64,000 nucleotides of DNA from Paenalcaligenes sp050487225. Its GTDB lineage: Bacteria; Pseudomonadota; Gammaproteobacteria; Burkholderiales; Burkholderiaceae_B. The position numbers and the translations under genes are program-made. The stretch spans positions 1 through 64,000 of the forward strand of contig NZ_JBKQGY010000002.1 in assembly GCF_050487225.1 (NCBI RefSeq). The letters run 5' to 3'. Positions 8,519-17,321 of this stretch are shown piece by piece. Numbering within the stretch: the stretch's first letter is position 1; every line of letters starts with the position of its first letter. The notes below the pieces were generated by a model. It was given only the letters and a program-made list of their open reading frames with translations. It was not told the origin of the DNA and searched no databases.

Positions 8519-9634
8519 TCAACCACCTATATAGCTCATCTCTACTTTTTCGGCGTGCTGCCCTACTTCGCCACGCACTTCAGAATAACGGTCTTTTCTG
8601 GCTCGCCATGTACCTGCTAATAAGCCCGCCAATGCATCGTCTGTCGCACCTGCACGCAGCGGGCCTCGTATATCCACCCCTTGAGAAGCAAATAAGCACA
8701 GGAACAAACGCCCCTCAGGAGACAAGCGCACACGGGAACAGTCACCACAGAAGGGTTGGGATACGCTGGTAATCATACCTACTTCACCGGCACCATCCAC
8801 ATAGCGATAACGCCCCGCCACTTCACCCGTGTAATTTGCTCGCACAGGCTCTAAAGGATAGTGCTCGTGAATGCGGGATACGATTTCGGCACCCGTCATC
8901 ACTTCCTGCATGTTCCAGCCATTGCTATTGCCCACATCCATATACTCAATAAAACGCAGTATATGCGGCGTATTGCGGAAATATTCGGCCATGGGCAAGA
9001 TTTGATCGTCGTTCAACCCCTTGCGCACCACCATATTAACTTTGACAGGAAAGAGACCTTCGGCACTCGCTTTTTCTATGCCGTCTAACACTTGGCGTAC
9101 CGAGACTTTGCTATCGCTTAAGTGCGTAAAACGGGCATCATCCAAGGCATCTAGACTGACCGTCACCCGTTGCAAGCCTGCTTGTTTCAGGTCACGAGCT
9201 TTGGCTGCTAATAATGTGCCATTGGTGGTCATGGCCAGCTCTACTGGTTTGCCATCAACAGTACGTAATTGCGCCAACATATGCACTAAGTCTTCAATGC
9301 GTCTGCGCAGTAACGGCTCGCCACCTGTTAGGCGTATTTTGCGTACGCCCATGCGCACTGCCAACCCCGCAACTCGCGTGATCTCTTCAAAGCTTAATAA
9401 CTGTTTTTGCGCTAAGAACTCGTGCTCAGGCCCGAAGATCTCGCGCGGCATACAGTAAGTACAACGGAAATTGCATTTATCCGTAACGGAGATACGCAAA
9501 TCATGCAGTGGACGCCCTAACTGATCCTTCACCCCGCTTTCGGCAAGAGGGATCACTCGTGGTGACGCCTGCTTAGGAGACGAATTTGTCATGCTTGTAG
9601 TGTGCTGAGTAATTTGTGTCAGGCTTTTATTCAT
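8519..9634 (-). CDS. moaA: GTP 3',8-cyclase MoaA
   Basis: MoaA is the radical-SAM enzyme that starts molybdenum-cofactor synthesis from GTP, acting before MoaC. I chose the ATG at 9634 (371 residues) behind a GGAGGGG ribosome-binding site; the frame is open to 9664. The SAM cluster cysteines are Cys54, Cys58 and Cys61 in CNFRCTYC, LTGGEPLLRR follows, and the C-terminal cluster is in FCGDCSRVRL...LCLF. The protein ends in the conserved Gly-Gly needed for GTP turnover (SYIGG). The N-terminal 40 residues before the core are longer than usual and rich in Ser and Thr. Confidence 0.96.
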   Translation of the reverse strand: MNKSLTQITQHTTSMTNSSPKQASPRVIPLAESGVKDQLGRPLHDLRISVTDKCNFRCTYCMPREIFGPEHEFLAQKQLLSFEEITRVAGLAVRMGVRKIRLTGGEPLLRRRIEDLVHMLAQLRTVDGKPVELAMTTNGTLLAAKARDLKQAGLQRVTVSLDALDDARFTHLSDSKVSVRQVLDGIEKASAEGLFPVKVNMVVRKGLNDDQILPMAEYFRNTPHILRFIEYMDVGNSNGWNMQEVMTGAEIVSRIHEHYPLEPVRANYTGEVAGRYRYVDGAGEVGMITSVSQPFCGDCSRVRLSPEGRLFLCLFASQGVDIRGPLRAGATDDALAGLLAGTWRARKDRYSEVRGEVGQHAEKVEMSYIGG

Positions 9635-9677
9635 TGCCCCTCCGCAGTACCGTAACGGAGACATTATTTTATGGTTC

Positions 9678-9703
9678 CATTATCAGCCATCATGCTGATA
9701 ATG
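9678..9703. repeat. Inverted repeat upstream of moaA
   Basis: A perfect nine-base inverted repeat CATTATCAG / CTGATAATG has an eight-base spacer. It is followed by a weaker repeat at 9704-9727 (AAGCACTT / AAGTGTT). It lies between the regulator stop at 9747 and moaA. No T-run follows on the minus strand, so it is as likely to be an operator or leader structure as a terminator. Confidence 0.5.
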
Positions 9704-9746
9704 AAGCACTTTTGCCGCAGAAGTGTTGCGTATACCGTTCGCTAGG

Positions 9747-10850
9747 CTACGATATAGCGGGCAACTTTTCCGTACCAAAGGCTTCATCCAGACCCATAAC
9801 CGTACCGATCCCTTCAGCCTGATAGCCTATTAACTGACTCATATAGCCACGGTAATCATCGCCCCGTATGAGGGCCAAAAACCGTTTAATCAGCTCAGAC
9901 TCTAGGATGTCTTTGTGCACAGCAAAGAAGTAGCGCTCTCTGGCGATAGGGATGAAATCCAACCCACATCTACAGGCAGCGGTTTCTACGCCAAAGCCCA
10001 CATCAGCCATGTCACTAGCAACGTGTGCTGCTACCGCCATGTGCGTCAGTTCGGTGCTGTCATAGCCTTGGATATTATTGGAATCTAAATTCAGGTCTTG
10101 AATAATTAGCCCCAACAAATGGCGTGTGCTAGAACCTATTTGTCGGTTCACAAAACGCACATCAGGGCGCAAGAGATCCTCTACACCACGCACCCCTTTA
10201 GGGTTGCCGTGCTGTACAAATAATCCTGTATTGCGATCACTCAAGAAAATCAGTTGGTGCTGATCAGGACGCAGCCATGCACTGTAATGATGCAATGCCT
10301 GAGACTGATACTTACCTAGTGGTACTTGAAAACCCGCAATATCACACTCACGTCGCAGCAGCGAATTCAACGCTTCTATCGCCGTTCTATAACGTAGCTC
10401 TAGCGGCAAATACGATAGGTCGTTAGCCAGACGCATCAAGCCTTCTACGGCAAAACCATGGCTGGCGTGCAAACGCAGCCGTGGCGGCTCGGTCGCATAT
10501 AACCTAGAAAGCTCTTCTTGCAGCTCCGACGCCATACTTTCTAGCATGGGCATCAATCGAGCATGCACGCGGCGGTTTGCCCACAACAATCGTTTGGCAA
10601 ATTGTGTCAGGGTTGTCCCTTGTCTGCGGGATGTTTCAATCAGGCTGGCTTGGAACTGTTGCTCTGCCTGACGCAAGACCCCCCAAGCATGCCTGTACGA
10701 CAACGAACAAGCTTTAGCTGCCCCGGTGATATTGCCAGTGCTTTCGATAGCGCCCAATAAATTCAACACCTCGCCTAATTTAAAGGCGACGCCATCGTGA
10801 TTTTCCAATACCCATTCGGCCTCAATTTGGGCCTTAAATTGGTTGCTCAT
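9747..10850 (-). CDS. fdsR: ModE-like HTH regulator with periplasmic-binding-like effector domain (FdsR-type)
   Basis: This is a predicted transcriptional regulator of the divergent formate dehydrogenase operon and perhaps of moaA-mobA downstream. It has 367 residues. The N-terminal winged helix-turn-helix (about residues 20-90) resembles the ModE/LysR DNA-binding domain, with GAIESTGNITGAAKACSLSY as the recognition region. The remaining part (about 105-350) looks like a type-2 periplasmic-binding-protein fold related to COG1910, which could bind an oxyanion or formate. The name fdsR is used for regulators in this position in related betaproteobacteria; assignment here rests on position and architecture. 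An AAGGACAG ribosome-binding site precedes the ATG. Confidence 0.8.
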   Translation of the reverse strand: MSNQFKAQIEAEWVLENHDGVAFKLGEVLNLLGAIESTGNITGAAKACSLSYRHAWGVLRQAEQQFQASLIETSRRQGTTLTQFAKRLLWANRRVHARLMPMLESMASELQEELSRLYATEPPRLRLHASHGFAVEGLMRLANDLSYLPLELRYRTAIEALNSLLRRECDIAGFQVPLGKYQSQALHHYSAWLRPDQHQLIFLSDRNTGLFVQHGNPKGVRGVEDLLRPDVRFVNRQIGSSTRHLLGLIIQDLNLDSNNIQGYDSTELTHMAVAAHVASDMADVGFGVETAACRCGLDFIPIARERYFFAVHKDILESELIKRFLALIRGDDYRGYMSQLIGYQAEGIGTVMGLDEAFGTEKLPAIS

Positions 10851-10894
10851 CTACTGTCCTTTTGATGAGTATTAACCCTTAATTATGTAATTGT

Positions 10895-10922
10895 TTGCAT
10901 ATTATGCTTGTTGAATATGCAA
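10895..10922. promoter_or_regulatory. Candidate operator between fdsR and fdsG
   Basis: A perfect inverted repeat TTGCATATT-N10-AATATGCAA lies in the AT-rich divergent region, and another ATGCAA half-site occurs at 10985-10990. The spacing and symmetry suit a dimeric HTH protein such as the adjacent regulator. Binding is inferred, not shown. Confidence 0.5.
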
Positions 10923-11010
10923 GTGTTTTCCTATTGATATATTTGTGTTTGCTTTGTAGATTAAGGAAAAACATTATTTATATTATGCAAATAAATTCAT
11001 ATAAGCAACC

Positions 11011-11030
11011 TCAGAATACCCAAATTCTGA
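11011..11030 (+). promoter_or_regulatory. Inverted repeat immediately before the fdsG ribosome-binding site
   Basis: TCAGAAT-ACCCAA-ATTCTGA is a perfect seven-base inverted repeat ending a few bases before the AGGA ribosome-binding site of fdsG. It could be a leader hairpin affecting translation or a second operator. Confidence 0.4.
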
Positions 11031-11048
11031 TGTTTTAGGATGTACACC

Positions 11049-11555
11049 ATGCATATCCCTTCTCATGTCAGTCAATTTGAACCCGCTGACGGCCACTATC
11101 AGGCAATTGTGGATGCTGCTATTGCGGCCCACGCCCACAAAAAGGGCAATTTGCTACCTATCCTGCACCATGTACAGGATGAAATCGGCTATCTACCAGA
11201 TAGCGTCGTCGTGTTGGTGGCGCGTGCGCTTAGCCTATCGCGCGCAGAAGTCCATGGCGTGATCACTTTCTACAGCCATTTCCGTCAGAAACCTGCTGGT
11301 AAACATGTGCTGGAAGTCTGTATGGCCGAGGCCTGTCAGGCCATGCGTAGCGAGGCCTTGGCCGCGCACGCACGTCAAAAGCTGTCCTGTGATTTCCACG
11401 AAACTTCGCCCAATGGCGACATTACCCTTGAGCCCGTCTACTGTTTGGGCCTCTGTGCCCAATCTCCTGCTGTGATGCTTGATGGCAAACCGCACGCACG
11501 CATGAACCCAGATCGTCTGGATGCACTGCTTGCCAAGGAAGGAGTACAAAAATGA
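11049..11555 (+). CDS. fdsG: NAD-dependent formate dehydrogenase gamma subunit FdsG (NuoE-like)
   Basis: FdsG is the small [2Fe-2S] electron-transfer subunit of the cytoplasmic, NAD-reducing molybdenum formate dehydrogenase. I chose the ATG at 11049 (168 residues) because AGGA lies about nine bases before it; the in-frame ATG at 11040 has no ribosome-binding site. It is homologous to complex I NuoE, with the conserved LPILHHVQDEIGYLP and GVITFYSHF segments. The thioredoxin-like [2Fe-2S] cysteines are visible in VCMAEACQAM and CLGLCAQSPA. It overlaps fdsB by four bases (ATGA). Confidence 0.95.
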   Translation: MHIPSHVSQFEPADGHYQAIVDAAIAAHAHKKGNLLPILHHVQDEIGYLPDSVVVLVARALSLSRAEVHGVITFYSHFRQKPAGKHVLEVCMAEACQAMRSEALAAHARQKLSCDFHETSPNGDITLEPVYCLGLCAQSPAVMLDGKPHARMNPDRLDALLAKEGVQK

Positions 11556-13126
11556 GCACAGCCCCTTTACGACTGTATGTACCCGCCGACACCGCCGCTA
11601 TTGCAATGGGTGCCGATGAGGTAGTTGCTGCCATTTTGCAACACGCTGCCGAGAAAAACATAGAAGTTGAGCTGGTACGCAACGGCTCTCGCGGCATGCT
11701 GTGGTTAGAACCCTTGGTTGAAGCCTGTACACCCGAAGGCCGTGTCGCCTTCGGCCCCGTGACTCCAGATGACGTAGAAAGCCTATTTGCCGCTGAGTGG
11801 AAAACACACCCACTATGCCACGGCCTAACTGAAGAAATTCCTTACCTAAAAAACCAAGAGCGCCTGACTTTCGCCCGTGTGGGTGTGATTGATCCGCTTA
11901 ACTTGGATGAGTACCAAGCGCACGGTGGTTTTGAGGGGTTAAAACGCGCCCTAACCATGGCACCGGCAGACATCGTCAAAATGGTGACGGATTCTGGTTT
12001 ACGTGGACGCGGTGGTGCCGCCTTCCCTACCGGCATCAAATGGAATACGGTACTGAATGCCAAAGCAGACCAAAAATACATAGTCTGTAATGCCGACGAA
12101 GGCGACTCGGGCACGTTTTCTGACCGTCTATTGATGGAAGGCGACCCCTGTACGCTGATAGAGGGGATGACCATTGCCGGTCTGGCAGTGGAAGCCACCT
12201 CGGGTTATATCTACGTGCGTTCTGAATACCCTCTGGCGATTCAAGCACTGGACCACGCCATCAAACGTGCTTATGAAGCGGGCTGGCTAGGCAACAACAT
12301 TGCCGGTAGTGGCAAAACCTTTGACCTAGAAGTGCGCAAAGGCGCTGGCGCTTATATTTGCGGTGAAGAAACCTCGCTACTAGAAAGCTTAGAAGGAAAA
12401 CGTGGGGTGATTCGTTTCAAACCCCCACTGCCTGCTCTGCAAGGTTTCTTGGGTAAACCTACCGTGGTGAACAACGTCATTTCGTTGGCCTCGGTACCCA
12501 CTATCTTGGCCAAAGGCGGCGAATACTACCGTGACTACGGTATGGGTCGCTCACGCGGCACCTTAGCCTTCCAATTAACCGGCAACCTAAAACAAGGTGG
12601 TCTGGTAGAGAAAGCCTTTGGTATTACCCTGCGCGAACTGCTGTATGACTACGGTGGCGGCTCTGCGACAGGCCTACCTTTACGTGCGGCCCAAGTTGGT
12701 GGCCCATTGGGTGCTTACCTGCCTGAAAAACACTGGGATGTACCTATGGATTACGAAGCCTATGCTGCCGTATCCGCAATGGTAGGTCACGGTGGCATCG
12801 TGGCCTTTGACGAAACTGTAGACATGGGTCACATGGCTGAATACGCCATGAAGTTCTGTGCCATCGAATCCTGTGGTAAATGCACCCCCTGTAGGGTGGG
12901 TTCTACCCGTGGCGTAGAAGTTATTCAGAAAATCCGCCGCAACGAAAAACGCGAAGACAACGTAGAACTGTTGCGCGATCTCTGTGACACCATGCTTGCT
13001 GGCTCACTGTGTGCATTAGGCGGTATGGCCCCCGTGCCTGTGCTGTCTGCCCTTGAGCACTTCCCCGCTGACTTTGGTCTGGAGTCGCAGGCAACTGCGG
13101 CAGACGCCAGTCAGCAACCCGCCTAA
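11552..13126 (+). CDS. fdsB: NAD-dependent formate dehydrogenase beta subunit FdsB (NuoF-like)
   Basis: FdsB carries FMN, the NAD-binding site and a [4Fe-4S] cluster, and passes electrons from formate oxidation to NAD+. It has 524 residues, the usual size. An N-terminal thioredoxin-like region (about 1-110) precedes the NuoF core. The core has the glycine-rich FMN/NAD loops GLRGRGGAAFPTG (about 150-163) and GAGAYICGEETSLL, and the cluster motif ESCGKCTPCRVG plus a later Cys in GSLCALGG. It lies between fdsG (4-base overlap) and fdsA (11-base gap). Confidence 0.96.
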   Translation: MSTAPLRLYVPADTAAIAMGADEVVAAILQHAAEKNIEVELVRNGSRGMLWLEPLVEACTPEGRVAFGPVTPDDVESLFAAEWKTHPLCHGLTEEIPYLKNQERLTFARVGVIDPLNLDEYQAHGGFEGLKRALTMAPADIVKMVTDSGLRGRGGAAFPTGIKWNTVLNAKADQKYIVCNADEGDSGTFSDRLLMEGDPCTLIEGMTIAGLAVEATSGYIYVRSEYPLAIQALDHAIKRAYEAGWLGNNIAGSGKTFDLEVRKGAGAYICGEETSLLESLEGKRGVIRFKPPLPALQGFLGKPTVVNNVISLASVPTILAKGGEYYRDYGMGRSRGTLAFQLTGNLKQGGLVEKAFGITLRELLYDYGGGSATGLPLRAAQVGGPLGAYLPEKHWDVPMDYEAYAAVSAMVGHGGIVAFDETVDMGHMAEYAMKFCAIESCGKCTPCRVGSTRGVEVIQKIRRNEKREDNVELLRDLCDTMLAGSLCALGGMAPVPVLSALEHFPADFGLESQATAADASQQPA

Positions 13127-13137
13127 AGGAGCCCACT

Positions 13138-16074
13138 ATGCTAGAAACTGTTGCCGTACGCGAACGCGATCTAGGGACTCCGGCATCCCTAAGCACCACC
13201 ATGATCGAACTGACCATTGATGGTCAACAGGTCGTGGTGCCCGAAGGTACCTCTGTGATGCGTGCTGCTGCCCTAGGTGGCATCAACATCCCCAAACTAT
13301 GTGCCTCGGACATGCTAGAGCCTTTTGGTTCCTGCCGCGTCTGTTTGGTTGAGATTGAAGGCCGCCGTGGTACGCCCGCGTCCTGTACCACCCCTGCCGA
13401 AGCAGGCATGGTGGTAACTACCGAAAACGAAAGACTCAACAAACTGCGTAAAAACGTGGTTGAGCTGTATGTGTCTGACCACCCACTGGACTGCTTGATG
13501 TGTCCTGCTAACGGTAATTGCGAACTGCAAGACACCGTAGGCGTAGTGGGCCTGCGTAACGTGCGTTACGGTTTTGAGGGTGCTACCCACGTACACGAAA
13601 GCAAAGACACCTCTAACCCTTACTTCACCTACGACTCCTCGCACTGTATTGTGTGTAGCCGCTGTGTGCGTGCCTGTGAGCAAGTACAAGGTACGTTTGC
13701 ACTGACCGTAGAAGGCCGTGGTTTCGAGTCCCGTATTGCGGCAGGCCAAAGCGATGCGTTCTTAGACAGCGACTGTGTGTCCTGCGGTGCTTGTGTACAA
13801 GCCTGCCCTACCTCTGCTTTGATGGAGAACTCAGTCATTGAACTGGGTCAGCCAGAGCACGCGGTCATCACTACCTGCGCATACTGTGGTGTGGGTTGTG
13901 GTTTCAAAGCCGAGATGAAAGGCGAAGAAGTGGTGCGCATGGTGCCATGGAAAGACGGTAAAGCGAACCGTGGTCACTCCTGCGTGAAAGGCCGTTTCGC
14001 GTTTGGTTATGCCACACACGCCGATCGTATCCTCAAACCCATGATCCGCAAGAGCATCCAAGATGCCTGGACCGAAGTGTCATGGGAAGAAGCGCTAAAT
14101 TACGCAGCGTCTGAAATCCGCCGTATTCAAGATAAATATGGTCGTGACTCTGTGGGAGGTATTACCTCCTCACGTTGTACCAACGAAGAAACCTACTTGG
14201 TACAAAAGTTGGTACGTGCCGCATTCGGTACTAACAACGTAGATACCTGCGCTCGAGTGTGTCACTCCCCTACCGGTTATGGTCTGAAACAAACGCTGGG
14301 CGAGTCTGCTGGTACACAAACCTTTGACTCGGTGATGCACACCGACGTGGCGATTGTGATTGGTGCCAACCCTAGCGATGCCCACCCCGTATTCGCATCA
14401 CGCCTGAAACGCCGTATCCGCGAAGGCGCACGTTTGATCATTGTTGACCCTCGTGCTACTGAGCTTGTGGATTCCCCTCACATCAAGGCCGACTACCACT
14501 TGCCACTGCGCCCAGGCACGAACACAGCCATGCTGACCGCGTTGGCACACGTGATTGCTACCGAAGGCCTGATCGCCGAAGAGTTCGTGCGCGAACGCTG
14601 CGAAGACCAATCCTTTAACGACTGGCGTGAGTTTGTGAGCCGCCCTGAGAACTCTCCAGAAGCCACTGAAGAGATCACTGGCGTTGCCGCACATTTGGTA
14701 CGTGGTGCTGCGCGCTTGTACGCAACGGGTGGTAACGGTTCTATTTACTACGGTCTGGGCGTAACCGAACACAGCCAAGGCTCCACAACAGTGATGGCTA
14801 TTGCTAACTTGGCGATGGCTACCGGTAACATTGGCCGCGAAGGCGTGGGTGTGAACCCGCTGCGTGGTCAAAATAACGTGCAAGGTTCGTGTGACATGGG
14901 TTCTTTCCCACACGAGTTGCCAGGCTACCGTCACATTTCCAACAACGAAGCTCGTAGCGAGTTTGAAAGTGAATGGGGCGTGACGCTGCAACCTGAACCC
15001 GGTCTGCGTATTCCAAACATGTTTGATGCAGCGCTGAGCGGCTCATTCAAAGGCTTGTACTGCCAAGGGGAAGACATTGTTCAGTCTGACCCAGATACAC
15101 AGCACGTTGCTGCTGCCTTGGCATCGATGGAGTGCATTATCGTTCAAGACCTGTTCCTGAACGAAACTGCCAAGTACGCTCACGTGTTCTTGCCAGGCTC
15201 TTCTTTCATGGAAAAAGACGGTACCTTCACCAACGCCGAACGCCGTATTTCTCGCGTACGCAAAGTGATGGAGCCCAAAAATGGCATGGCTGACTGGGAA
15301 GTGACCTGCGCGTTGTCCAACGCCTTGGGTTACCCCATGCTGTACAAACACCCACGCGAGATCATGGACGAAATCGCACGCCTCACACCTACCTTTACGG
15401 GTGTGTCGTACCAGCGCATTGATGAGCTGGGTGGTAGCGTACAGTGGCCATGTAACGCCGATGCGCCTGAAGGCACCCCAACCATGCACATTGATGAGTT
15501 CGTGCGCGGTAAAGGTAAATTCATCATTACGCAGTACGTGCCTACCGATGAACGTAGTACCCGCAAGTTCCCCTTGCTGCTCACTACTGGCCGTATCTTG
15601 TCGCAGTACAACGTGGGCGCACAAACCCGCCGTACCGCAAACGTGGCATGGCACAAAGAAGACATTCTGGAACTGCACCCACACGATGCAGAAGACCGTG
15701 GCGTACGTACAGGTGACTATGTAGCGGTGAAAAGCCGTGCCGGTGAAACAGTACTGCGTGCAACTGTAACCTCGCGTATGCAACCCGGTGTGGTCTACAC
15801 CACGTTCCACTTCCCTGAATCAGGGGCGAACGTGGTCACCACCGACAGCTCTGACTGGGCAACAAACTGCCCTGAGTACAAGGTCACGGCGGTACAGATC
15901 AGCAAGGTAACCTCTGGCCAAGTCTCTGACTGGCAGTCACGCTGGTCACGCTTTAACGACATCCAACAACAGTTGCTGGATGAAGCTCGAGCGCCAGAAG
16001 AAGCTGAGGAAAGTCTTGCTGTCGCAACACCTGTCAGCCAAGACAAAAAACCAGCATTGAGTACCCAAAGCTAA
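13138..16074 (+). CDS. fdsA: NAD-dependent formate dehydrogenase alpha subunit FdsA
   Basis: FdsA is the catalytic bis-MGD molybdenum subunit that oxidises formate to CO2 and, in characterised relatives, can also reduce CO2. It has 978 residues. An N-terminal complex-I-like domain holds a [2Fe-2S] site (SCRVCLVE), a His-Cys site (HPLDCLMCPANGNC) and two [4Fe-4S] sites (CIVCSRCVRAC, CVSCGACVQAC). The molybdopterin domain starts with CAYCGVGC. The molybdenum ligand is Cys375 in ARVCHSPT, so this is the cysteine form and not the selenocysteine form; the adjacent His and downstream GRGN-like GLRGQNNVQG segments are as expected. A strong AAAGGAG ribosome-binding site precedes the ATG. Confidence 0.97.
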   Translation: MLETVAVRERDLGTPASLSTTMIELTIDGQQVVVPEGTSVMRAAALGGINIPKLCASDMLEPFGSCRVCLVEIEGRRGTPASCTTPAEAGMVVTTENERLNKLRKNVVELYVSDHPLDCLMCPANGNCELQDTVGVVGLRNVRYGFEGATHVHESKDTSNPYFTYDSSHCIVCSRCVRACEQVQGTFALTVEGRGFESRIAAGQSDAFLDSDCVSCGACVQACPTSALMENSVIELGQPEHAVITTCAYCGVGCGFKAEMKGEEVVRMVPWKDGKANRGHSCVKGRFAFGYATHADRILKPMIRKSIQDAWTEVSWEEALNYAASEIRRIQDKYGRDSVGGITSSRCTNEETYLVQKLVRAAFGTNNVDTCARVCHSPTGYGLKQTLGESAGTQTFDSVMHTDVAIVIGANPSDAHPVFASRLKRRIREGARLIIVDPRATELVDSPHIKADYHLPLRPGTNTAMLTALAHVIATEGLIAEEFVRERCEDQSFNDWREFVSRPENSPEATEEITGVAAHLVRGAARLYATGGNGSIYYGLGVTEHSQGSTTVMAIANLAMATGNIGREGVGVNPLRGQNNVQGSCDMGSFPHELPGYRHISNNEARSEFESEWGVTLQPEPGLRIPNMFDAALSGSFKGLYCQGEDIVQSDPDTQHVAAALASMECIIVQDLFLNETAKYAHVFLPGSSFMEKDGTFTNAERRISRVRKVMEPKNGMADWEVTCALSNALGYPMLYKHPREIMDEIARLTPTFTGVSYQRIDELGGSVQWPCNADAPEGTPTMHIDEFVRGKGKFIITQYVPTDERSTRKFPLLLTTGRILSQYNVGAQTRRTANVAWHKEDILELHPHDAEDRGVRTGDYVAVKSRAGETVLRATVTSRMQPGVVYTTFHFPESGANVVTTDSSDWATNCPEYKVTAVQISKVTSGQVSDWQSRWSRFNDIQQQLLDEARAPEEAEESLAVATPVSQDKKPALSTQS

Positions 16075-16088
16075 TCGCGGGAGCTGTC

Positions 16089-16937
16089 ATGCTTACGGAT
16101 GAATGCATCTCCCTACCTCAGACCGCAGAAGGTCTGGCAACGTTTCAAATCGTGCGGTGCGAGGCTTCCAGCCTTGCGCTGCATGAGATGCCAGACCTGA
16201 TCGCCCAAGAGGTACCTATAGCGCTGCAATTCAATGGCATTAGCCATGCTGTATTGCTGGGTACGCCACTAGATCTGGAGGATTTGGCGGTAGGTTTCTC
16301 TTATACCGAAGGTATCGTACGCAGTCATAACGACATTTACGATATACAGGTGCAACACACCCCTGACGGTATTGTGATTGACCTAGATATTGCCAGCGCC
16401 TGCTTACAGCAGCTCAAGCTACGTAGACGGCAACTGGCTGGTCGTACAGGCTGTGGCTTGTGTGGCTTAGAAAGCCTGCAAGACGTCAAGCGTGCATTGC
16501 CAGCCTTGCCTGAGCCTTTCTATAACGTAGCCCCTGCTGCTATAGTGAGCGCCCTGCACCAGTTGCGTCAGCAGCAAGTGTTGCACCAAAAAACAGGTGC
16601 CACCCATGCCGCAGCACTGGCAAACCTAGCGGGAGAGATTCAGGTTATTCGTGAGGATGTAGGCCGACACAATGCACTGGACAAGCTCATTGGCCACCTG
16701 CTGCGTAATGATGCGTTGGCAATGGCAGCGCAAAGTATGGCGCTGGTTTCTAGCCGCGCCAGCTTTGAAATGGTGCAGAAAACGGCTGCTGCCGGTATTC
16801 CTACCTTGGTTGCCGTGTCTGCACCCACCACCCTTGCCACACAACTCGCAGAAGATCTCAACCTATTACTCATAGGTTTTGGACGTGAACAGCATTTCAA
16901 TGTTTACAGCCACCCACAACGTTTACTGTCTTTTTAA
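16089..16937 (+). CDS. fdhD: Formate dehydrogenase accessory sulfurtransferase FdhD (FdsC)
   Basis: This FdhD-family protein (called FdsC in fds operons) transfers sulfur to the bis-MGD cofactor and chaperones it into FdsA. It has 282 residues. The persulfide-carrying pair is visible as GCGLCG (about residues 119-124), and the nucleotide-cofactor segment EDVGRHNALDKLIG is clear at about 194-207. It begins 14 bases after fdsA behind a GGGAG ribosome-binding site and precedes fdsD, the standard fdsGBACD order. Confidence 0.95.
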   Translation: MLTDECISLPQTAEGLATFQIVRCEASSLALHEMPDLIAQEVPIALQFNGISHAVLLGTPLDLEDLAVGFSYTEGIVRSHNDIYDIQVQHTPDGIVIDLDIASACLQQLKLRRRQLAGRTGCGLCGLESLQDVKRALPALPEPFYNVAPAAIVSALHQLRQQQVLHQKTGATHAAALANLAGEIQVIREDVGRHNALDKLIGHLLRNDALAMAAQSMALVSSRASFEMVQKTAAAGIPTLVAVSAPTTLATQLAEDLNLLLIGFGREQHFNVYSHPQRLLSF

Positions 16938-16953
16938 TTTTGGGCGATAGAGT

Positions 16954-17211
16954 ATGAATAGTAAAAGCCTGATACCGATGATCAATCGCATAGGAACTTT
17001 TTTTGAGTCTCAACCTAACCGTGAGGAGTCTCTAGAAGGTATTGCCAACCATATCCGCTTGTTCTGGGATCCCCGCATGCGGCAATCCTTGTACAACTAC
17101 GTAGATCAACACCCTGATGGCAAAAGCGAAAGAGGCGAGCTCTCTGCCATTGTTATGGAGTCTATTACCCGCTACAGGGACAAGCTGGACCCTGCAGCCC
17201 CAACCGCCTGA
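16954..17211 (+). CDS. fdsD: Formate dehydrogenase delta subunit FdsD
   Basis: FdsD is a small protein found at the end of fds operons and needed for full formate dehydrogenase activity; its exact role is less clear than that of the other subunits. It has 85 residues. The family pattern is recognisable: LIPMINRIGTFF, then IANHIRLFWDPRMR (about 31-44), and a C-terminal helix ending IVMESITRYRD. It follows fdhD by 16 bases, with a weak ribosome-binding site. Confidence 0.92.
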   Translation: MNSKSLIPMINRIGTFFESQPNREESLEGIANHIRLFWDPRMRQSLYNYVDQHPDGKSERGELSAIVMESITRYRDKLDPAAPTA

Positions 17212-17229
17212 GCTGTTTGTAGTACCTGA

Positions 17230-17250
17230 CCGGGGCAGTCTATCCCCCGG
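17230..17250 (+). repeat. GC-rich hairpin after fdsD
   Basis: CCGGGG and CCCCGG arms (six base pairs, nine-base loop) lie between fdsD and the MFS gene. No T-run follows, so it may be an attenuator or an mRNA-stabilising hairpin and not a full terminator. Confidence 0.4.
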
Positions 17251-17321
17251 CTCTCCTAGCTTCTTAAAAAACAATAGTACTAAACGCCAACTACAAGCAT
17301 ATGGCGCATAAGGAGACAAAC

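Noticed and set aside
15043..15810. A 255-codon open frame on the minus strand inside fdsA
   Set aside because: It lies wholly opposite a well-supported catalytic subunit gene, shows no family motifs, and many similar antisense frames occur in this gene because of its codon use.
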